NCBI RefSeq assembly: GCF_009429125.1
Contig: NZ_CP045529.1
Coordinates: forward strand, 3,224,001 to 3,288,000
From: Luteimicrobium xylanilyticum
Lineage (GTDB): Bacteria; Actinomycetota; Actinomycetes; Actinomycetales; Cellulomonadaceae
Direction: 5' to 3'
Length of the DNA stretch: 64,000 bases
Shown here: piece after piece, positions 18,201 to 27,065 of the stretch
Layout of the letters: every line of letters starts with the position of its first letter
Position numbering within the stretch: position 1 is the first letter of the stretch
The notes under the pieces: model-generated
What the model saw: only the letters and a program-made list of their open reading frames with translations
The model's database searches: none
Told to the model about the DNA's origin: nothing
Made by a program: the position numbers and the translations under genes

Positions 18201-19954
18201 GCCGTCAGCAGCCGGTTCGCCGCGGACGCGCGCCACCCCGGCTCCGGCGCGATCTCGAACGTCAGCTCGCCCAGCCCCAGGTCCCCCAGCCGCGACGAGA
18301 CCGCGTCGGCCGCGCGCCGGTGACCCGTCACGTACAGGGCCTGGCGGCCGCTCGCGGCAGCCTCCGCGAGCAGCGCCGCGACCGTCCCGACCACGTCCGA
18401 GCCCGACGGCGCGTCGATCGCGAAATGACCGCCCGCCACGAGTGCGTCCACCGCGCGGCGCTGGGCCTGGTCCAGGTCGCCCACGCCCCGCTCCAGCACC
18501 GGGTCGCCGTCGGCCGAGCGCTCCGGCGGCAGCGGCGTCCCCACCGGGACCGTCACCTGCGACGACCCCGCCAGCGCCGCGACAACCTCGTGCCGCGCCA
18601 GACCCGGCGCCAGGTCGTCCAGGTCGTCCACCAGGTGCTGGCCCGGGTGCACGAACGACCCCACCAGCCGGCGGTCCGTCAACGAGAAGTCCTCCAGCAC
18701 CGCCGCGCCCAGCGTGCCGATCCGCGCCAGCACCGCCGACGGGTCGAACCCGACCCCCGTGAACGCGCCCTGCGCCAGGGACACCGGGTCGATCAGCGCG
18801 CCGTGGTCGCGCAGCGCGCGGACGAGGAGGGTGTTGAGCTCGACCGTGGGTTCGAGGGTGAGCTCGAAGTCCGTGCCGGAGCGGCCGGCCGTCGAGATCG
18901 TCAGCGAGCGGAGGAGGACGGGGGCGTTGACTCGTCTGGGGGCCGGTGCACCGTCGGCCGGGTCCGGTGCCGACGGCACCGAGGCGCTCGGACCGGGCTC
19001 GGCCGCCCGGACCGCGGTCGTGTCTCCGTCCTGCACAGCGGCCGAGCCCTTGACGTCCTTCGCCGCCTCGGCCCCGTCGTCACCTCGTCCGGCCGTCGCG
19101 TTCGGACCATCGGCACCTTCCGCGGCGGCCGCCTCTCGACCCCGCCCGGTCGGGTGCGCCGTCTCCACCGCCGCGACGTCCGCGAGACCCGCGCGCTCGC
19201 CCGCGGGGCGCGCTTCGGACCGGTCACGCCGGGCTCCGGTCGCGTCGCCGTCCTCGCTTCCGCCGTCGTCGGCGTGCGCCCGTGCTTCCAGCGCCAGCGG
19301 CGCCGACGACGCAGCGACCTCGGGACGGATCGCGCGGAAGGAGGAGGTCGCGACCTTCGCGAGGGCGGCCATGTCGTCGGAGCGGGGGCCCGGGCCCGCC
19401 GTTCCGGACCACGAGGCGACGCCGATCGCCAGGTAGGTCGGCGCCGTGCCGTAGCGCTGCGCGTAGTCCTGGGTCTGCGCGACGACGGCGCGCGCGTGCC
19501 GGCGGGCCGTCGGCAGGGCGTCGGGCTCGCGGAACAGGTTGGACAGGCGCGTCGGGCGACCCGCGAGGAGCTGCGCCAGCCCGGAGGGGTGCGCCGCCGA
19601 CAGGTCCAGGACCGCGTCGCCCAGCACCGTGATGTCCTCGAGGGACGAGCCGCCCACGTGCTCGACCAGCGCCACACGCCAGCGCGGGAGAGCCGCCTCG
19701 ACGGCCTCCTCGCTCGTCAGCGGGCCCGTCGGCTGCGTCAGGAGGGCCGGGCCCTCGTCGCGACCGACCACCGTGCCCTCCGCCTCGGTGGTGCCGAACG
19801 ACGGGTGCGCAGCGGCACCGCCGGGTCCGGCGTCGTCGCCGGGCGTGGGTGCCGTCGTCGGTGCGTCACCGGTGCGCGCCCTGTCGCGCCGCCAGAGGCG
19901 GGCGAGCGGGGAGCCCGGCCGGTCCGGTTCGGGGTCGGGGCCTGCAGCAGTCAC
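15278..19954 (-). CDS. Giant helicase/REase-like protein (DUF4011/MTES_1575 type) with degenerate ATPase motifs
   Basis: 1558 residues, GTG start. The N-terminal segment (about 105-185; DLSAAHPSGLAQLLAGRPTR) matches actinobacterial DUF4011-type helicases. An acidic, low-complexity linker spans ~225-340. The helicase core starts at LDQAQRRAVDAL (494-505). The Walker A position reads APSGSDVVGT (515-524), where the family has GPPGTGKT, so the essential Lys is missing. The Walker B position reads VVLDAVQH (1055-1062) instead of DEAS/DEAH, losing the Glu. The C-terminus (about 1360-1430; VRVRERQRRERLERLGW, QVWSAAAFLDP) is like the MTES_1575 endonuclease-like domain, but with LTDD where active members usually have an E-x-D. 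It may be a non-hydrolysing nucleic-acid scaffold. It is the last gene before a bidirectional terminator. Confidence 0.7.
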   Translation of the reverse strand: MTAAGPDPEPDRPGSPLARLWRRDRARTGDAPTTAPTPGDDAGPGGAAAHPSFGTTEAEGTVVGRDEGPALLTQPTGPLTSEEAVEAALPRWRVALVEHVGGSSLEDITVLGDAVLDLSAAHPSGLAQLLAGRPTRLSNLFREPDALPTARRHARAVVAQTQDYAQRYGTAPTYLAIGVASWSGTAGPGPRSDDMAALAKVATSSFRAIRPEVAASSAPLALEARAHADDGGSEDGDATGARRDRSEARPAGERAGLADVAAVETAHPTGRGREAAAAEGADGPNATAGRGDDGAEAAKDVKGSAAVQDGDTTAVRAAEPGPSASVPSAPDPADGAPAPRRVNAPVLLRSLTISTAGRSGTDFELTLEPTVELNTLLVRALRDHGALIDPVSLAQGAFTGVGFDPSAVLARIGTLGAAVLEDFSLTDRRLVGSFVHPGQHLVDDLDDLAPGLARHEVVAALAGSSQVTVPVGTPLPPERSADGDPVLERGVGDLDQAQRRAVDALVAGGHFAIDAPSGSDVVGTVAALLAEAAASGRQALYVTGHRRAADAVSSRLGDLGLGELTFEIAPEPGWRASAANRLLTAMASEPAQTDLSVHAETMDALVGARARLTAYIEALHLPRAPWGVSAYDALQALARLTSERPAPETAVRLSSEVTSALDDDTRAGAAADLERAAELGAFTLHAATTPWFDADLETEDDARSTLLRLDRLRTQTLPRLREQIEYVSGATDLTAATTLGEWQDVLQMLGGMRGTLDVFQPLVFEQPAVDMVQATATKQWRLDHGIEMGGVARRRLVRRAKDMLRPGIRVSDVHAALLQVEAQRAVWATHCPTGSWPRLPEGLSAIEDTNEAVRIDVEELSRVLAPTPGGGALLDLPFDDLAARLDALAEDRSALDDLPERTAAVRRARGAGLAELVDDLSRRAVTPGLVSTELELAWWSSVFEQIVATDPALTGQDGPGLDALAARFRDLDRRHVTALPVSVLNHVHARTVEAMRADPDTTKALFSELLEGRLRTVRDLYERHTELVRALRPVVVATPTLVPQLFPTTRTVDLVVLDAVQHVPLEMLLAAIARGRQVVVVGDVRSASTPAVRELARVLPTLTLRSDATRRDPHLVGFLTKHGYDGVLAPAPLPASRATVHLHVTEGLGMPDPVSGAVESTQAELDRVVELAIEHAMLRPEQTLGIVAVTPAHAARIREALLAEVRRNPGLAGFFAGSRPEPVVVADLTGVAGLTRDAIILTLGFGKTPHGRVLHRFGLVGEAGGDALLLDAVGASRERLDVVSCFRADELDPDRLRGAGARLLADLLAFAEERDGKADPLELWNGVDVARGTDRLVLDLAERLWRTGLVVETDFGPAGADRVPLVVGHPDVPGELLVAVLTDDEAYVAQPSVRVRERQRRERLERLGWTVVQVWSAAAFLDPEKEAERIRRAALAVRDARLGVGRQPVVTGATPVVRTASAARRHVEPSAPEPVLPASSDERGTDGEASTPPDATPSGATDDGSQGRRSARRRVVRPGTERETVLGSTSDDVDPDSAEPGGDANDERLRRDVPPHWQ

Positions 19955-20000
19955 GCTGAAACGCTAACCGCAGGGCGGGAAGGCGCGGCACCGGCGCGCC

Positions 20001-20065
20001 GACGGCGGCGGGATCGCCCGGGACGGCGGCGGGATCGCCGGGGGGACGGCGGCGGGCGATCCCGG
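20001..20065. repeat. Three tandem ~22-bp repeats in the helicase leader
   Basis: Three copies starting GACGGCGGCGGG at 20001, 20022 and 20045. The first two continue ATCGCC and the third CGATCC. They lie 47-111 bp upstream of the helicase-like start codon, inside its likely 5' leader. Copy number could vary by slippage. Confidence 0.7.
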
Positions 20066-20095
20066 ACCGTGACCCGGAAAGCTCCCGGACGACGA

Positions 20096-20123
20096 CGAAG
20101 GCCCCGCCGGAGCGGGGCCTTCG
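20096..20123. terminator. Orphan terminator-like hairpin between divergent genes
   Basis: A perfect 12-bp stem (20096-20107 with 20112-20123) closes a CGGA loop. No gene ends here on either strand. On the minus strand it would lie in the 5' leader of the helicase-like gene and could attenuate it, or end a small RNA. There is no T-run. Confidence 0.5.
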
Positions 20124-20136
20124 CCTTCACGAGGAA

Positions 20137-20173
20137 CGGCGCGCACCACGCAGGGGGCAAGCGGTGCGCGCCG
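20137..20173. repeat. 11-bp stem hairpin with 15-nt loop
   Basis: CGGCGCGCACC (20137-20147) pairs perfectly with GGTGCGCGCCG (20163-20173). It sits 13 bp from the orphan terminator-like hairpin, so the two may fold together in one leader or small RNA. Confidence 0.5.
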
Positions 20174-20352
20174 TCGTAGAAGAGTGTGCAGGTTCAACTT
20201 TCGCCGCGTCAACACCTCGAGGGCGATTCGGCCGAACTTTTTTGGACGACCGTCCATCTTCGCAGGTCAGACATCAAAACGAGTATGTGGGACAAGCGTC
20301 CCGATTACGCCCCCGGCAGCGGAGCGCATCGAACTATGTCAATATCGCCCCC

Positions 20353-21354
20353 ATGCCGCAGGAGCCGCCCGTCACGTCCCGACGCGTCCTCGAGGCAGGC
20401 GCCATCAGCTCCCAGTCCGCACGGAACCTCGCCACGATCTTCGGAGGGCTCGCCGACCCGGTCCGCCTGCGGATGCTCTCGCTGCTGGGCACCGTCGACG
20501 AGGCGAGCGTCCGCGACCTCGCCGCGCTCTCCAACCTCTCGCAACCGACCGTCTCCCACCACCTGAGAGTGCTGCGCGACGTCGGGCTCGTCACCTCCGA
20601 GCGCCACGGGAACTGGGTCCGCTACCGCATCGCGCGGGGCCGCGGACCGACCGTCGGGACACTCTTCGACGTCTTCGCGCCCGTCGCGCTCGACCCGCCC
20701 CGCACCCCGCGCCCGATGCGGCCCGAGGTCGTCGAGGACTCGCTCGACCCGCTCGTCGGACGCCTCGCCGCCGTCTACCCGGAGGCGAGCTTCGACGTCG
20801 TCGGCCGGATCGTCCGGGAGTGCGCCACGACCCTGCTCCGCACCAGGACCACGGCCGGCTCGGCGCCGCTCCTCGCGCTCGTCGAGCGCTACGCCCGGCA
20901 GCGCCTGTCCGACGCCTCCCGCGACCGGACGCGCAGCGCGCCCCACGTCCTGTTCGTCTCGCAGACCGACACCGCCCGGTCGCAGCTCGCCGCCGCGCTC
21001 ACGCGCCGGCTCTCCCAGCACCGCGTCGTCGTCCGCACCGCCGGCCTGACCCCGGGCGCACAGATCCCCCGCAACGTCCGGGCCTTCCTCACCGAGCTCG
21101 AGGTCCCCGAGGCCGCGGCGTTCCCCAAGGCCCTGACCGACGACGCCCTGCGAGCCGCCGACGTCGTCGTCACGCTCGGCTGCTCCGACGCGTGCCCCGT
21201 GCTCCCCCACGTGCGCTACGAGGACTGGCCCGTGGGCGACCCGACGTTCTCCTCCCCGGTCGGGTTCGCGGCGCTGCGGGACGAGTTCCAGCACCGCGCG
21301 GCCCAGCTCGTCGCCGAGCTCCTCGACGAGCAGCCCGGGCCGCCGCCGGAGTAG
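20353..21354 (+). CDS. ArsR-type regulator fused to a cysteine-less LMW phosphatase/arsenate reductase domain
   Basis: 333 residues from the ATG at 20353, probably leaderless. The winged helix at about 20-100 has LSNLSQPTVSHHLRVLRDVGLV. A helical bundle (about 120-185, PEASFDVVGRIVRECATTLL) follows. A low-molecular-weight phosphatase/ArsC-like domain lies at 197-325. In ArsC the P-loop is CxxxxxR; here it is SQTDTAR (203-209), so the nucleophile is Ser203. The later pair Cys277/Cys281 (GCSDACPV) remains, as does YEDWPVGDP. The ArsR metal motif ELCVCDL is also absent (ASVRDLAAL instead). ArsR-ArsC fusions are known in actinobacteria; this one seems to have lost catalysis and classic As(III) sensing. 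It may be a redox or ligand sensor. Confidence 0.85.
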   Translation: MPQEPPVTSRRVLEAGAISSQSARNLATIFGGLADPVRLRMLSLLGTVDEASVRDLAALSNLSQPTVSHHLRVLRDVGLVTSERHGNWVRYRIARGRGPTVGTLFDVFAPVALDPPRTPRPMRPEVVEDSLDPLVGRLAAVYPEASFDVVGRIVRECATTLLRTRTTAGSAPLLALVERYARQRLSDASRDRTRSAPHVLFVSQTDTARSQLAAALTRRLSQHRVVVRTAGLTPGAQIPRNVRAFLTELEVPEAAAFPKALTDDALRAADVVVTLGCSDACPVLPHVRYEDWPVGDPTFSSPVGFAALRDEFQHRAAQLVAELLDEQPGPPPE

Positions 21355-21394
21355 CGTCGGGCGTCACGCCACCTGCGACCACCTGGGAGGACCG

Positions 21395-22366
21395 TTGCCC
21401 CGCGACCGGACGACCTGGCCCGGCTGGGTCCTGCCCGGCGCGCGCGTCGCGTACGTCGACGACGCCCAGCCCGGCGTGGTCGAGGAGCGCACGATCGCGC
21501 GCGTCACCCGGTCGCAGATCGTGACCGACGACGGCGCGCACTGGCGCCGGCAGGCGCTCCAGCAGTCCGGCGCGTGGACAGGAGCGCTGCGCGTGCTGTC
21601 GGGGATCCGCGGCAAGTCCCTCGCCCCGTTCGACCATCCCGAGGTCGCCCGACGGCGCACCCCACCTCCCGCCGCGGGCGTCCGTCCCGCGCCCGAGGCA
21701 GACCGGGCAGCCGGGCTCGAGGCGCCCGTCGGCTCGGGCCACGGCGAGACGCGGACCCGGCGGGTCGTGTGGGCCGGCACGAACGACCCGGACCGCCTCG
21801 ACACGGCCGTGCTGCGCCTCGACCCCGACCGCCTGACCGCGACCGGGACCTCACGCACCGACGCCTACGCCATGTCCTGGACGCTCGTGACCGGCCCGGG
21901 CTGGGTCACGCGCCGGCTCGAGGTCGCGGTGCGCGGGCTCGCACCGCGGGATGCGCCGTGGTCGCGCGACCTCGTGCTCGAGCGCGCGGACGACGGACAC
22001 TGGCGCTGCGACGCGCGCTCCGCCGGGACGCTCGACGCACCCCCGCCGGGGATCGTCGACCCGGCGCAGCTCGACGACGCACTCGACTGCGACCTCGGGC
22101 TCTGCCCGGCGACGAACACCCTGCCCGTGCTGCGGCTTGGCCTCCTCGACACGGACGTGGACCCGACCGACCTCGTCATGGCGTGGGTCGAGGTGCCCTC
22201 GCTCCGCGTGGCGCCGGACCGGCAGACGTACGCGGGCGCCGTCGTCGGCGGGCGACGCGTCGCCCGGTACACGAGCGCACGGTTCGCGGTGGACCTCGCG
22301 CTCGACGCCGACGGTGTCGTCGTGGACTATCCGGGGCTCGCCCACGCGGTCGACCCGCGCAGCTGA
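21395..22366 (+). CDS. Putative glycolipid-binding domain protein with N-terminal extension
   Basis: 323 residues, TTG start four bases after GGGAGG. Residues ~130-320 match the putative glycolipid-binding family (PF06475-like). They contain the hallmark ALDCDLGLCPATNTLPVLRL (232-251), the preceding beta strands (WTLVTGPGWVTRRLEV), and TSARFAVDLALDADGVVVDYPGLA at the end. Residues 1-60 (PGWVLPGARVAYVDDAQPGVVEER, HWRRQAL) form a separate small module of unknown type, so this is a fusion. The family's biochemical role is not established. It lies 40 bp after the ArsR fusion and may be co-transcribed. Confidence 0.7.
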   Translation: MPRDRTTWPGWVLPGARVAYVDDAQPGVVEERTIARVTRSQIVTDDGAHWRRQALQQSGAWTGALRVLSGIRGKSLAPFDHPEVARRRTPPPAAGVRPAPEADRAAGLEAPVGSGHGETRTRRVVWAGTNDPDRLDTAVLRLDPDRLTATGTSRTDAYAMSWTLVTGPGWVTRRLEVAVRGLAPRDAPWSRDLVLERADDGHWRCDARSAGTLDAPPPGIVDPAQLDDALDCDLGLCPATNTLPVLRLGLLDTDVDPTDLVMAWVEVPSLRVAPDRQTYAGAVVGGRRVARYTSARFAVDLALDADGVVVDYPGLAHAVDPRS

Positions 22367-22447
22367 CCCGCCGACGGGGTCGCGACCGACTTGCCGTCTT
22401 CGCAACGCGGATTGCCGCCGACGCCGGCCACCACCGATGCTGGGCCC

Positions 22448-23122
22448 ATGCCCGAGCACCCGCACGCCCACGCGCACCAGGACAGTGACGAGACGACCGC
22501 GTTCTGGGACGCGCGCTACGCCGAGAGCGACCGCATCTGGTCGGGTCGTCCGAACGCAACGCTCGTCGACGTCGTCGCCGACCTGCCGCCTGGGCGCGCG
22601 CTCGACCTGGGCTGCGGCGAGGGCGGGGACAGCGTGTGGCTGGCCGAGCGGGGCTGGCAGGTCACGGGCGTCGACGTCGCGTCGGGCGCCATCGCCCGGG
22701 GGCGGGACGCCGCCGCGCAGCGGGGCGTGGGCGAGCGGATCCGGTGGGTCGTCGCCGACCTCGCGTCCTGGCATCCCGACGCGACCTACGACCTCGCGTC
22801 CGCGTGCTTCCTCCACTCACCGGTCGCGTTCCCCCGCACCGAGGTCCTGCGCCGGGCTGCCGGTGCTGTGGCCCCGGGCGGGCACCTGCTCGTCGTCGGG
22901 CACGCCGGCCCGCCGCCGTGGTCGAAGGACGGCGACCACTGGCACGACCGCCCCGACCACGAGGCGGCCGCCCTGCTCACCCCTGACGATCAGGTGGCCG
23001 CGCTCGCGCTCGGCGACGGGTGGGAGACGGTCGTCAGCGAGGTGCGCGAGCGCGACGCCGTTGGCCCGGACGGCGAGCCCGCCCGCCTGGACGACAGCGT
23101 CGTCCTGCTGCGCCGCCGCTGA
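22448..23122 (+). CDS. SAM-dependent methyltransferase, TehB/thiopurine-type
   Basis: 224 residues. The class I Rossmann fold is evident: motif I ALDLGCGEGGDSVWLAERGW (51-70), acidic motif II VTGVDVA, then ADLASWHPDATYDLASA. A His-rich N-terminus (PEHPHAHAHQ) precedes FWDARYAESDRIWSGRPN, which is typical of TehB/YkcB-like methyltransferases. Substrate unknown; detoxification of metalloid or small hydrophobic compounds is common in relatives. It ends 17 bp before tRNA-Arg on the other strand. Confidence 0.82.
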   Translation: MPEHPHAHAHQDSDETTAFWDARYAESDRIWSGRPNATLVDVVADLPPGRALDLGCGEGGDSVWLAERGWQVTGVDVASGAIARGRDAAAQRGVGERIRWVVADLASWHPDATYDLASACFLHSPVAFPRTEVLRRAAGAVAPGGHLLVVGHAGPPPWSKDGDHWHDRPDHEAAALLTPDDQVAALALGDGWETVVSEVRERDAVGPDGEPARLDDSVVLLRRR

Positions 23123-23139
23123 GCCGCGCGAGAACAAGG

Positions 23140-23212
23140 TGCGCCTGGGCAGATTCGAACTGCCGACACCCGCTTTAGGAGAGCGGTGCTCTATCCCCTG
23201 AGCTACAGGCGC
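23140..23212 (-). tRNA. tRNA-Arg (anticodon CCT)
   Basis: 73 nt without encoded CCA. The acceptor stem GCGCCTG pairs with CAGGCGC. The anticodon stem CCGCT/AGCGG holds loop CTCCTAA, giving anticodon CCT (reads AGG). The T-arm GGCAGTTCGAATCTGCC is canonical. AGG is rare in such genomes. Confidence 0.94.
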
Positions 23213-23461
23213 GCGGGCCGCTCGTGGAGCGGTCCGGGGACGCGCGCCAGCCTACCGGGAGCGCGCGGACCCGCGCGAACCACGGCGGTTCGCCCGAATC
23301 GTTACGACCCGGCCGACCGAGCCCGCGTTTTTCACCCGCTCGGCGGCATCCTTCACCCTGCGCGAGCCCGCCGTTCCGGGGAGAGTGGCAGAGCCGGAGC
23401 GACGGGTCACGAGGCTGCCGCTCCGGCCTCAGTACGCAGGCACCACCCAGGGGCAGCTCGC

Positions 23462-23671
23462 ATGACAACGTTCGACCTCACCGTGGACGGCTCGACCGTC
23501 GTCTCTCCCGGCACCATCACGACGCCCGACAGCGCCATTGAGCGCCCGGCACGTCCCGCGCGCCGCGCCCGACGACGCTGGTTCCGCGCGCACAGCCTGT
23601 GGCTCCAGGCGGCGGTGTTCACCGTCGCGCTCGGCGCCGGGCTCTTCACGGGCTACCTGATCAACCGCTGA
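23462..23671 (+). CDS. Small membrane protein, 69 residues
   Basis: Starts MTTFDLTVDGSTVV. A Thr/Ser-rich soluble head is followed by an Arg-rich stretch (RPARRARRRWFRAH). One C-terminal transmembrane helix (about 48-67, WLQAAVFTVALGAGLFTGYL) completes it. The positive-inside rule puts the head in the cytoplasm. No family is recognised. It is convergent with the folA gene, six bases away. The preceding 249 bp after tRNA-Arg hold no other gene. Confidence 0.6.
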   Translation: MTTFDLTVDGSTVVSPGTITTPDSAIERPARPARRARRRWFRAHSLWLQAAVFTVALGAGLFTGYLINR

Positions 23672-23677
23672 CGCGGC

Positions 23678-25095
<1,418 letters not shown>

Positions 25096-25168
25096 CGTAG
25101 GTGGGCGGACGGTCCGAGAACACGAACCGCGCCCGTGCGTACCGACACACCGATGGGATGATGCGGAC

Positions 25169-25675
25169 ATGAGCACCGACACGACGACCCCTGCCACCGA
25201 GAACGACGCGATCCCCGCGTCGAGCCCGTCGGCGACCGACCCGCTGTGGGTCGAGCGCACCGGCCCGCGCACGTACCGAGGGTTCTCCGGGCGAGGCGCC
25301 ACCGTGGACATGGGCCCGGCCAGCGCGGGCGCGGTCTTCACGCCCGGCGAGCTCCTCAAGGTCGCCCTCGCGGGCTGCGCCGGGATGTCGAGCGACGTCC
25401 CGCTCGCGCGCCGCCTCGGCGACGACTACCGCGTGACCATCCGGGTCGAGGGCGCCAAGAACCTCGACGAGGACCGCTACCCCGAGCTCACCGAGATCAT
25501 CGAGCTCGACCTGTCCGCGCTCGACGACGCCACGCGCGACCGCGTCCTCGCCGTCGCCGAGCGCTCGATCGAGCAGACCTGCACGGTCGGACGGACGCTC
25601 GCGGCCGGCGTCACGGTGAAGCGGGAGTTCGTGGAGCCCGCGTCGGCCGTCGACGCCGGCGAGGCGACGGCCTGA
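25169..25675 (+). CDS. OsmC/Ohr-family peroxiredoxin-like protein
   Basis: 168 residues. The family reduces organic hydroperoxides with two cysteines. Here they are Cys70 ([11 protein letters not shown]) and Cys138 ([11 protein letters not shown]), in the right positions for an OsmC-like fold, with the conserved [13 protein letters not shown] helix. An N-terminal ~20-residue Thr/Ala stretch is extra. It is divergent from thyA and heads a small cluster with two unknown proteins at 2-bp and overlapping spacings. Confidence 0.88.
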   Translation: MSTDTTTPATENDAIPASSPSATDPLWVERTGPRTYRGFSGRGATVDMGPASAGAVFTPGELLKVALAGCAGMSSDVPLARRLGDDYRVTIRVEGAKNLDEDRYPELTEIIELDLSALDDATRDRVLAVAERSIEQTCTVGRTLAAGVTVKREFVEPASAVDAGEATA

Positions 25676-25677
25676 GC

Positions 25678-26529
25678 ATGGCGGGCGAGGCGCTGCCCGG
25701 GATCCCGGTGCCGACCGACGTGACGACCGACGTGGCCACGCCGAGCGGGAGCGAGGTCGCGCGCGCGACACCGGTCCTCGACGCGATCCTCGAGCGCGCC
25801 GTCGCGATCCCGGCCCCGGCGATCCGACGACACGTCGAGTCCCTGCGTCGCCGCAACCCCGAGGCCGGGCCCGCGCAGCTCGTCCGCATCCTCGAGAAGG
25901 AGTACGCGACCGTGCTCGGGGCCGCGGGCGGTGCGGTCGGCGTCGCGGCCGCGGTGCCCGCCGTGGGGACGGGTACCGGGCTCGTCCTCAGCTCGAGCGA
26001 CGTCGCGACGTTCTTCGCGAGCTCCGCGGCGTTCGCGCTCGCCGTCGCCGAGGTGCACGGCATCGAGGTCGTCGACAGCGAGCGGCGCCGGGCGCTGCTC
26101 CTCGCCTCGGTGCTCGGCGCCAAGGGGGCGGCGACCGTCGAGAAGGCGGCCGCCGGGTCGGGCCTCGCGTGGGGTCAGACGCTGCTCACGGCGATGCCCG
26201 CGTCGACGCTCACACAGGTCAACCGGGCCCTGGCCAACAAGTTCCTGCGCACCCAGCTCGCGAAGCACCTCGGGCTCACGCTCGGCCGGGTCGTCCCGTT
26301 CGGCATCGGCGCGGTCGTCGGGTTCGCGGGCGGGCGGGCGCTCGCCCGGACGGTCGTCGGCCAGTCCCGCACCGCCTTCGGCGAGGCGCCCGCGGACTGG
26401 CCCGTGGTCCTGCGTGTCGTCGAGCACGCCGCCGACGACGCCGCGCCCGTCCTCGAGCACCGCGCACCACCACGCAAGCACGGTCCCGTCCGGCCCCGCT
26501 GGCTCGGAGGACGCCGCGAGGACCGATGA
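25678..26529 (+). CDS. EcsC-like membrane-associated protein, function unknown
   Basis: 283 residues, starting two bases after the OsmC stop. A helical N-terminus (VLDAILERAVAIPAPAIRRHVESLRRR) is followed by hydrophobic Gly/Ala-rich segments near 82-125 (VLGAAGGAVGVAAAVPAVGTGTG, then SSDVATFFASSAAFALAVAE). Another such segment lies near 205-225 (VVPFGIGAVVGFAGGRALA). This pattern resembles EcsC-domain proteins, whose role is unclear. It overlaps the next gene by ATGA, so the three genes are likely one unit. Confidence 0.55.
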   Translation: MAGEALPGIPVPTDVTTDVATPSGSEVARATPVLDAILERAVAIPAPAIRRHVESLRRRNPEAGPAQLVRILEKEYATVLGAAGGAVGVAAAVPAVGTGTGLVLSSSDVATFFASSAAFALAVAEVHGIEVVDSERRRALLLASVLGAKGAATVEKAAAGSGLAWGQTLLTAMPASTLTQVNRALANKFLRTQLAKHLGLTLGRVVPFGIGAVVGFAGGRALARTVVGQSRTAFGEAPADWPVVLRVVEHAADDAAPVLEHRAPPRKHGPVRPRWLGGRREDR

Positions 26530-27065
26530 GCGTCCGGTTCGCACACGACCTGCCTCTGCCCGCGGACGAGGCCTTCGCGCTCGTCGCCGACCCCAGGACG
26601 CACGGCACGTGGGTCCCGCTCACACGCTTCGAGCCCGGGGCGAAGGGTGAGGGGACGACCGGCGCCGGCCCGAGAGACGACGACTGGCGCCCCGCGGCGG
26701 GCGCGACCTTCACGGTGGTGAGCGGACCCGGCGCGCGACAAGGCGGACTGGGCTTCGTCGACCGGATGCGGATCACCACCTGGGCGCCGCCCCGGCCCTC
26801 CACCGGGCCTGACGACGCGAACCGGCCCGGGCTCGCGGAGTTCCGCAAGCTCGGGCCGGTGCTGCTCGGGACGGCCGGCTTCCGGGTGGAACCCGTGTCG
26901 GCGTCGTCGAGCCGGGTGGTGTGGTGGGAGGACGTGCACGTCACCGACGTCCTGCCACGGCGGGTGACCGCCCCCGTGGCGGACGTCGTGCTCCGCCTGA
27001 TGATCCGGGGCGGCTGGCGCCGCCTGGACCGGGTGGCGTCGCGCGAGGGTCTCAGCCCTCGGTGA
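26526..27065 (+). CDS. SRPBCC/polyketide-cyclase-like protein
   Basis: 179 residues. It begins VRFAHDLPLPADEAFALVADPRTHGTWVPLTRF, the typical first strand and helices of the START-like SRPBCC fold. It continues with beta strands (ATFTVVSGPGA, GTAGFRVEPVSASSSRVVWWEDVHV) and ends in the long C-terminal helix. Such proteins bind hydrophobic ligands; the ligand is unknown. The start overlaps the EcsC-like stop (ATGA). The 3' end overlaps the convergent PadR gene by 14 bp. Confidence 0.75.
   Translation: MSVRFAHDLPLPADEAFALVADPRTHGTWVPLTRFEPGAKGEGTTGAGPRDDDWRPAAGATFTVVSGPGARQGGLGFVDRMRITTWAPPRPSTGPDDANRPGLAEFRKLGPVLLGTAGFRVEPVSASSSRVVWWEDVHVTDVLPRRVTAPVADVVLRLMIRGGWRRLDRVASREGLSPR

Larger units (their letters stand above)
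19955..20352. other. Gene-free divergent region with repeats, hairpins and dyads
   Basis: 398 bp between the helicase-like gene (minus) and the ArsR fusion (plus). It holds a triple ~22-bp tandem repeat, two strong hairpins, and two short dyads nearer the ArsR gene: TGGACG-AC-CGTCCA (20243-20256) and GGGAC-AAGC-GTCCC (20289-20302). The 20175-20350 part is clearly richer in A/T than its surroundings and is the likely promoter zone for both genes. No ORF with coding character was found. Confidence 0.6.

Noticed and set aside
20096-20123. SRP RNA or other named structured ncRNA between the divergent genes
   Set aside because: The conserved tetraloop region of SRP RNA and other known signatures are missing.
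15239-20179. Uninterrupted plus-strand reading frame of more than 1,600 codons
   Set aside because: It is antisense to the helicase-like gene, has Arg/His/Pro-rich meaningless sequence and arises from the very high GC content. The same applies to long frames opposite 105-1871, 36779-40414 and 41185-44718.
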